Origin: SVTX01 sp045658225
GTDB lineage: Bacteria; Bacillota; Clostridia; Oscillospirales; CAG-272
Assembly (NCBI GenBank): GCA_045658225.1
Contig: JAZOUO010000109.1
Location: 1 to 19,067, forward strand
DNA: 19,067 nt
Direction of reading: 5' to 3'
Shown here one piece after another: positions 15,283-19,067 of this stretch. The notes under the pieces are model-generated. The model searched no databases. It had not been told where the DNA came from and saw only the letters and a list, made by a program, of their open reading frames with translations. Numbering within the stretch: the stretch's first letter is position 1; each line of letters begins with the position of its first letter. A program made the translations under genes and the position numbers.

Positions 15283-15657
15283 CACATAAGCCTTAAACAT
15301 TTGCACAGTTTTTAGTTGAAATCCATATCGTTCAGCAATACTATCGTCGCGTTCAAAAACAAGCTCATAGTTTTGTGCAGCATCAAGCAACAAATTCCAT
15401 ATGCAAGAAAAGGTACCACGCTCCAACAAATTTGTATAGTGGATTACATACATTTCCGGGCATATCATTTCAACACACAAATCTTCCACATTTATCTTCT
15501 TAATAGCATTACCTATATTCGATTGTGATAACGACAATCTTTTAGCCAATTCTGTTTGTGAAACCATACAAACGCCATCTTCGTTTTTATATTCAAGCAT
15601 TACATTTATGAGATTTTGGCATTTACTAAAGCTTTCCGCGAACAAAGTGTTTTCCAT
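15253..15657 (-). CDS. Small helix-turn-helix protein upstream of rloAB
   Basis: A 134-residue protein without a recognised family. Residues about 33-56 (SQTELAKRLSLSQSNIGNAIKKI) form a clear helix-turn-helix of the winged type, and the C-terminal part (DSIAERYGFQLKTVQMFKAYV) looks like a second one. This resembles small plasmid-type replication or regulatory proteins. The ATG at 15657 is preferred because AAAGG lies about 10 nt upstream; an in-frame ATG at 15696 has no good site. It is co-oriented with rloAB, ends in its own terminator, and sits 175 bp before the rloA start, next to a palindrome at that promoter. A regulator of rloAB is the most attractive idea but is unproven. Confidence 0.68.
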   Translation of the reverse strand: MENTLFAESFSKCQNLINVMLEYKNEDGVCMVSQTELAKRLSLSQSNIGNAIKKINVEDLCVEMICPEMYVIHYTNLLERGTFSCIWNLLLDAAQNYELVFERDDSIAERYGFQLKTVQMFKAYVKTGWLKYVT

Positions 15658-15725
15658 ATTAATTGTACCTTTCTTTTTTATTGTCATTAAGGACATTTAT
15701 CATTCTTCATAAGGAAAAACTTTCA

Positions 15726-16433
15726 CTATAAATTAAACATAAATGGATTAGCCACATTTTCTGCACCGAACACTTTTACAGCCATTCGATACATTGCTTT
15801 GGCGTGGATTCGGTCGTGCCAAATGAATCGGCGAAGCACCTTGCGAAGCGACCAATCCTCGCCATAGCTACCTTCTATAACAGCGTTATTGAGATAATCT
15901 GCCTTTGCTTCAAGTTGTTTAAAACCACGTTTTCTACACTCATAAATATTGCCGTTGTTATCGGCATTAACATCTATTTCAGCAAAATAATATCCATTTA
16001 CATTTTTAGTATGCTAGTACATCTCGTCAGCAGAACGAGGAACATTACCATAAAAGGTCTTGCGCTCGGGTATAGCCGTTGCTCTTTTATCGGGAATAGA
16101 TTCATATAAAGCAAGAAAATCCTTTGCAGATATCAGAGCGAAAGCTTTTAATTTCTCGTATTCTTCTGCTGTCAGCGGTTCTTTTTCACTTTCAAAAAGA
16201 ACATCAGAATTGGCATCTTTAATATTGAGGTCGGATATTTTCTCACCGGTTATGACAATTTCAAAATTATTGGAAGCGTTTTCACCACACCATTTAAGAT
16301 AAGATGATATCTCTGCAGGCATTTTTGCTTTCGCAACATCAAGGCTTTCGCCACGAGTATATGCACCTACATAGTCAACAGCATATAATAAGGTGTCATT
16401 GCCGTTATGTTCCCATATGCAATTTATGATCAT
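15726..16433 (-). pseudogene. DinB-like protein gene interrupted by one in-frame amber codon
   Basis: Reading from the ATG at 16433, an open frame of 139 codons meets TAG at 16014-16016. The same frame then continues for 95 further sense codons to a second TAG at 15726-15728, so the whole unit is 235 codons. The downstream part reads as genuine protein (YYFAEIDVNADNNG..., then EDWSLRKVLRRFIWHDRIHAKAMYRM). Its HxxxH in WHDRIH and a His directly after the amber resemble the metal site of DinB/YfiT-fold proteins. The N-terminus (IINCIWEHN...GAYTRGESLDVAKAKMP) looks HicB-like. GGAG lies upstream and the gene begins one base after the GNAT stop, so the two form an operon. A recent nonsense mutation is simplest; readthrough is possible. 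Without readthrough the putative metal ligands are lost. Confidence 0.8.
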
Positions 16434-16434
16434 A

Positions 16435-17001
16435 TTATTTCTCCAATCTAAAGGTCAGCCCATCATATTTATGTCCGTTAACCTCTCGTGTACCTATGTT
16501 GCGATTACACTCCACAAAGCCGAGTTTTTCGGCACAGCGTAGCATACGGACATTGCCCGACCAAGTTTGTGTGTAAAGCTCGACCACGCCGTTCTCAAAA
16601 TAGTAGTTCATAAAGGCACGGAGAGCGTTTGTGCCAATTCCTTTGCCCCATATCTCGGGTTCGCAAATACAAATCCCGACAGCATGATATACAGTCTGAC
16701 CATCTTTAACCTCGTCAATCCACTCATAGTTCTCATCAATTGGATATGAGCTTACCCAACCAATATGTCGGTTGTTACAAACAATTTCCATTTTCCATCG
16801 ACGTGTTGTATCGTGAAGAGCCTTGACAGATTCGTAATAATCACGCCAAGATGTACGCTCGGTTTCCTCGCTCGTATCCTCTTTCTCCCAAGGGGCATCC
16901 CAATTTTCCCACTCGCGCTCTAGTGTGAACCAACGAACATAGTCCTCAATGTCTGATTCTATCATATCACGCAAAATTATATTTTCATATTCGATATGCA
17001 T
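16435..17001 (-). CDS. GNAT family N-acetyltransferase
   Basis: A 188-residue acetyltransferase of the GNAT fold, closest in layout to the RimJ/RimL group that acetylates protein N-termini or small amines. The acetyl-CoA-binding motif A is visible as ICEPEIWGKGIGTNALRAFMNYYF (about residues 113-136), with the Q/RxxGxG/A-type loop WGKGIG. Motif B is TWSGNVRMLRCAEKLGFVE (about 145-163), and a helical N-terminus follows the LRDMIESDIEDYVRW pattern. The substrate is unknown. The start has GGAG 6 nt upstream and a promoter at 17040-17068. It is first in a two-gene operon with the interrupted DinB-like gene. Confidence 0.9.
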   Translation of the reverse strand: MHIEYENIILRDMIESDIEDYVRWFTLEREWENWDAPWEKEDTSEETERTSWRDYYESVKALHDTTRRWKMEIVCNNRHIGWVSSYPIDENYEWIDEVKDGQTVYHAVGICICEPEIWGKGIGTNALRAFMNYYFENGVVELYTQTWSGNVRMLRCAEKLGFVECNRNIGTREVNGHKYDGLTFRLEK

Positions 17002-17039
17002 GCTATCTCCTACATTCTAAACTTGGATTTATTTGTATA

Positions 17040-17068
17040 ATTATATCACATTTTTGTCGCAATAGCAA
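17040..17068 (-). promoter_or_regulatory. Promoter of the GNAT operon
   Basis: On the minus strand TTGCTA (17063-17068), a 17-bp spacer and TATAAT (17040-17045) lie about 40 bp upstream of the start codon. Confidence 0.75.
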
Positions 17069-17090
17069 TATTTTTAAATTCATAAAATAC

Positions 17091-17192
17091 TCATATTTTA
17101 AATTTTGGCACCGTGGCGTGTGCTTGTTTTGATACAAGTGGGATAGCATCGAGGAATAGAAAAAAGTGCCCCATGAAAATTTTTTCGGACAT
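17091..17192 (-). other. Possible 33-codon ORF in the intergenic block (doubtful)
   Basis: A short reading frame beginning MSEKIFMGHFF and ending ATVPKFKI. Its start lies in a hairpin and there is no clear Shine-Dalgarno site. It is most likely a by-product of the repeat-like sequence here and is listed only because the stretch holds no other gene. Confidence 0.15.
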
Positions 17193-17341
17193 CGAGTCCT
17201 CAAAAATTTTGGGAATCAGAACTTTCAACTCGACTGCGTCGAGTTATCGTTCCGATTCCTCGGACGGAGTCCGAAAAAAAAGAACAGGAGTGCTTCAGCA
17301 CTCCTGTTCTTTTTTTGGTGAAACGGACGATTGAATGTCCG
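17177..17341. repeat. Cluster of consecutive hairpins in a gene-free stretch
   Basis: Five inverted repeats follow one another between the GNAT promoter and the Xre gene end. 17177-17210 pairs AAAATTTTT with its complement around GGAC/GTCC. 17212-17259 is a nested stem with AACTCGAC/GTCGAGTT at its core. 17260-17274 is TCGGAC/GTCCGA. 17275-17316 is a terminator-like stem. 17324-17341 is CGGAC/GTCCG. The recurrent GGAC/GTCC units suggest a mosaic repeat element. No gene is seen in 17002-17412. Confidence 0.6.
17275..17316. terminator. Strong bidirectional terminator-like hairpin
   Basis: Perfect 19-bp stem (17275-17293 with 17298-17316), TTCA loop, A-run on one side and T-run on the other. 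No plus-strand gene ends nearby, so it is orphaned on that strand. Confidence 0.75.
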
Positions 17342-17373
17342 AACCGAGATGGTTTGATATGCAGAAAACAAAT

Positions 17374-17398
17374 AAAGCCTCGCGCGAGGCGGGGCTTT
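17374..17398 (-). terminator. Terminator of the Xre regulator gene
   Basis: GCCTCG/CGAGGC (17377-17390) makes a compact GC stem, with an alternative outer AAAGCC/GGCTTT pairing. On the minus strand it is followed by a T-rich tail and lies 14 nt past the stop codon. Confidence 0.7.
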
Positions 17399-17412
17399 AA
17401 GAAGAATGCAAT

Positions 17413-18600
17413 TTATTTTGATTCAGCCATTTCTTTGGCTCTTTCAAGCAGCTTGGCATAACGTTCATCTTCACTCACGGAATTAAACCAAGGCCATTTT
17501 GTCATCGCATTGAAGATATCATCAGGTCTCTGCCAAAACAGCCAAAGATATGGGGACCAAACAGTTTTCCCATCTTCAAATTTAATATCTGTAGAGTGAT
17601 TCTGGTCTTCCTTGTTGATAGTTGCGTTCCCAAAAGCTGCTTCGTTTCCAACACTCATCCACGCACCTCGGGGGATTTGATTCCAACGATCATATCGTGA
17701 AAATGCTTTTTCTAACAAGGAAAATCCTTCGTCAAGTTTATTACATGCAATAAGTGCTCCGGCAGCTTTCAAAGTAAATTCCGCATAGCAACCGCACCAA
17801 GCGTCCGGTACTCCGTTTTCTTTGGTACAGCATGGATCAAAATGCTCTAAAAGAGATAATTTATGTTGTTCCCAAGCAGCAGTTCGTTCCGGTTCGGAAA
17901 AGTTTTGAACCCAATCTTGCTTATCGGGATTGCCGTAATAATTCATACAATGCCGTCCCAAATATTGCATAAAAATCAAAAGGTCCGTGGCGTTACGTTC
18001 ACGACGAAATTCATCATATCTGCCTTGCAAAACGTATCTTTCTTCTCTCAGTTCTCCAATAGCAATTGCCTCTTGCCAATTGAGTTCACTTTGTCCAATT
18101 AAGTCTTCCAACTTATCGTCGGTTGCGACAAAGCACATACGGTGGATAGAAGAACGGCGGTATTCTTCATCTGTGCATTCAGACATAATTCTTTGATGAA
18201 GCTCTTTTAACAACTCAATATTATCAGAAATAATATCCATATTATCAACAATTAAGTCACCAAGATAATGTATGAGCTCAAAATTGTTCGGATATTTTTG
18301 GTACATTTCTTTGGCAAAAGCAAGTTTCTCCGATTTTGAATATTGGTTGCTTCGATACTTATTCCCGAAGGAAATCATATCCTCATCCATCGTTGCTGCA
18401 TCATTACCGATGAGCTCGTCAACCGTTATCTTAAAATAATTTGCGATTCGAGGCAAAAGAGTAATGTCGGGATAACCACCACGCTCCCAGTTGGAAACCG
18501 CTTGCGGTGAAACCATTAGCGCATTGGCTAACTCTTCTTGCGTTAGTTTCAGTTTTCTTCTTTCGCGGAGAATCACTTCCGCAATTTTCAATTCAGCCAT
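17413..18600 (-). CDS. Xre family regulator with large helical C-terminal region
   Basis: A 395-residue protein. The N-terminus is a Cro/C1-type helix-turn-helix (about residues 8-65): LRERRKLKLTQEELANALMVSPQAVSNWERG then PDITLLPRIANYFKITVDELIG. The remaining 330 residues are hydrophilic and mainly helical, with stretches such as KEMYQKYPNNFELIHYLGDLI and LKAAGALIACNKLDEGFSLLEKAFSRYD that look like TPR-like helical pairs. It contains many Trp and Cys residues. Such proteins are common, mostly uncharacterised regulators in Clostridia. AGGAGG lies 6 nt before the ATG, a promoter is visible at 18646-18674, and a 12-bp palindrome lies in the leader, so autoregulation is plausible. No target gene can be named. 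Confidence 0.85.
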   Translation of the reverse strand: MAELKIAEVILRERRKLKLTQEELANALMVSPQAVSNWERGGYPDITLLPRIANYFKITVDELIGNDAATMDEDMISFGNKYRSNQYSKSEKLAFAKEMYQKYPNNFELIHYLGDLIVDNMDIISDNIELLKELHQRIMSECTDEEYRRSSIHRMCFVATDDKLEDLIGQSELNWQEAIAIGELREERYVLQGRYDEFRRERNATDLLIFMQYLGRHCMNYYGNPDKQDWVQNFSEPERTAAWEQHKLSLLEHFDPCCTKENGVPDAWCGCYAEFTLKAAGALIACNKLDEGFSLLEKAFSRYDRWNQIPRGAWMSVGNEAAFGNATINKEDQNHSTDIKFEDGKTVWSPYLWLFWQRPDDIFNAMTKWPWFNSVSEDERYAKLLERAKEMAESK

Positions 18601-18624
18601 AAAATCCTCCTAAATGATTATTAG

Positions 18625-18636
18625 AGGTGCGCACCT
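18625..18636 (-). promoter_or_regulatory. Perfect 12-bp palindrome in the xre leader (candidate operator)
   Basis: AGGTGCGCACCT is a perfect palindrome just downstream of the predicted transcription start and 25 bp before the start codon. Size and placement suit an Xre dimer repressing its own gene; binding is inferred. Confidence 0.5.
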
Positions 18637-18645
18637 TCTGATAAT

Positions 18646-18674
18646 ATAATAGCATCAATAGCACGTAAAGTCAA
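18646..18674 (-). promoter_or_regulatory. Promoter of the Xre regulator
   Basis: On the minus strand TTGACT (18669-18674), a 17-bp spacer and TATTAT (18646-18651), each one mismatch from consensus. Confidence 0.75.
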
Positions 18675-18742
18675 CAACTGCGCCATTGAGTTTTCTCAAA
18701 TAATGTTTGAATAATACAAATCACGCTTGTTTCTATTTTTCC

Positions 18743-18906
18743 GACGCTTGCGTCTGGGGCAAGCATAGCGCGTGGACGTCCACCGCCAAATGGCGGCGCC
18801 ACCTCGCACCGTCCCTGCGCTCACGCTGGGACATAATCGGGCAGAAGCCCGAACCCACTTGCCTTTTCTTTGCACAGAAAAGAGCGAGGTCGCGTGACCT
18901 CGCTCT
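18743..18906. repeat. GC-rich array of tandem hairpins, no gene
   Basis: Seven successive inverted repeats sit in a GC-rich island within AT-rich flanks: GCTTGC/GCAAGC (18746-18764, an alternative to GACG/CGTC at 18743-18754), the perfect palindrome GTGGACGTCCAC (18772-18783), CCGCCA/TGGCGG (18783-18796), GTCCC-T-GCG with its near-complement (18811-18832), TCGGGC/GCCCGA (18837-18852), CTTTTCT/AGAAAAG (18863-18882) and an 11-bp stem AGAGCGAGGTC/GACCTCGCTCT (18881-18906). Short open frames across it have no ribosome binding site and biased Arg/Ser-rich composition, so it is non-coding: either a mosaic repeat or a structured RNA. The stretch 18601-18989 otherwise holds only the xre promoter and the tRNA-Glu terminator. 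Confidence 0.65.
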
Positions 18907-18931
18907 GAAACTCAACAATTCGAATAATTAT

Positions 18932-18982
18932 AGTAAAAAACAAATCCGAACCAATTTCGATTAACGAAATAGTTCGGATTTG
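18932..18982 (-). terminator. Terminator of tRNA-Glu
   Basis: A 12-bp perfect stem (ACAAATCCGAAC with GTTCGGATTTGT), a small internal loop and a further 5-bp stem, followed on the minus strand by a run of six T. It begins 7 nt after the encoded CCA of the tRNA. Confidence 0.85.
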
Positions 18983-18989
18983 TTACGTT

Positions 18990-19064
18990 TGGTGACCCAT
19001 CCGGGAATCGAACCCGAGTTTCCAGCGTGAGAGGCTAGCGTCTTGACCGCTTGACCAATGGGCC
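18990..19064 (-). tRNA. tRNA-Glu (anticodon CUC)
   Basis: Full cloverleaf on the minus strand. The acceptor GGCCCAT pairs with ATGGGTC (one G-U), followed by an A discriminator and an encoded CCA (18990-18992). The anticodon stem CTAGC/GCTGG (one T-G pair) closes the loop CTCTCAC, giving anticodon CTC, which reads GAG as glutamate. The T arm carries GGTTCGATTCC. The promoter would lie beyond the right edge of the window. Confidence 0.95.
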
Positions 19065-19067
19065 ACG

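Noticed and set aside
15804..16109. 101-codon plus-strand open frame over the amber region
   Set aside because: Hydrophobic shadow opposite the DinB-like coding strand, which is supported by motifs and operon context.
17003..17203. 66-codon minus-strand frame upstream of the GNAT gene
   Set aside because: It overlaps the GNAT promoter and hairpin sequence, with no Shine-Dalgarno site and no recognisable domain.
15253..18600. Prophage or integrative element
   Set aside because: No integrase, transposase, capsid, relaxase or clear flanking direct repeat is seen, although the gene content is accessory.
18743..18906. CRISPR array
   Set aside because: The inverted repeats differ in sequence from one another; there is no direct repeat with regular spacers and no cas gene in the window.
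18733..18964. Short open frames on both strands across the GC-rich hairpin array
   Set aside because: No ribosome binding sites, low-complexity Arg/Ser-rich translations, and the inverted repeats explain the open frames.

Overview
The window looks like a chromosomal segment of a low-to-moderate GC Clostridia-type Bacillota (Firmicutes), probably a gut commensal. The signs are a class III fructose-1,6-bisphosphatase, an RNase M5-type TOPRIM protein, a U32 tRNA-modification protein, UppP, a TagD/LicD surface-polymer cassette, AGGAGG-type ribosome binding sites and many near-consensus sigma-A promoters. No outer-membrane genes are seen. The species cannot be named from the sequence alone.

Layout. 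A minus-strand tRNA-Gln(UUG) (42-116) and a minus-strand tRNA-Glu(CUC) (18990-19064) bracket the window. Positions 319-6412 hold housekeeping genes: fbp, a convergent zinc-ribbon membrane protein, then a tight operon of a U32 tRNA hydroxylation protein, uppP and an RNase M5-like gene. Positions 6559-10301 hold a surface-polysaccharide cassette driven by a perfect TTGACA-17-TATAAT promoter: a phosphoglycosyl transferase that loads undecaprenyl phosphate, a LicD-family phosphotransferase, TagD (which makes CDP-glycerol) and a polymerase/ligase-like membrane protein. UppP from the preceding operon would recycle the same lipid carrier. Positions 10354-12492 hold a MarR-HAD-DegV operon with a perfect consensus promoter and two TTGT/ACAA inverted repeats that look like autoregulatory operators.

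From 12505 to the end every gene is on the minus strand and the content becomes accessory. It includes an SGNH hydrolase; an AAA-ATPase plus TOPRIM pair of the RloA/RloB (AbiL-like) defence type, with its own promoter, a palindrome beside the -35 and an 11-nt gene overlap; and a small two-helix-turn-helix protein upstream of that pair. Next come a GNAT acetyltransferase and a DinB-like gene interrupted by one in-frame amber codon, then an Xre regulator with a large helical C-terminal region and a 12-bp palindrome just downstream of its predicted transcription start.

Two long non-coding stretches, 17069-17373 and 18700-18937, are unusually rich in consecutive hairpins and look like mosaic intergenic repeats rather than genes. 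The most interesting items are the RloAB module with its possible HTH regulator, the amber-split DinB-like gene and the tandem hairpin arrays.
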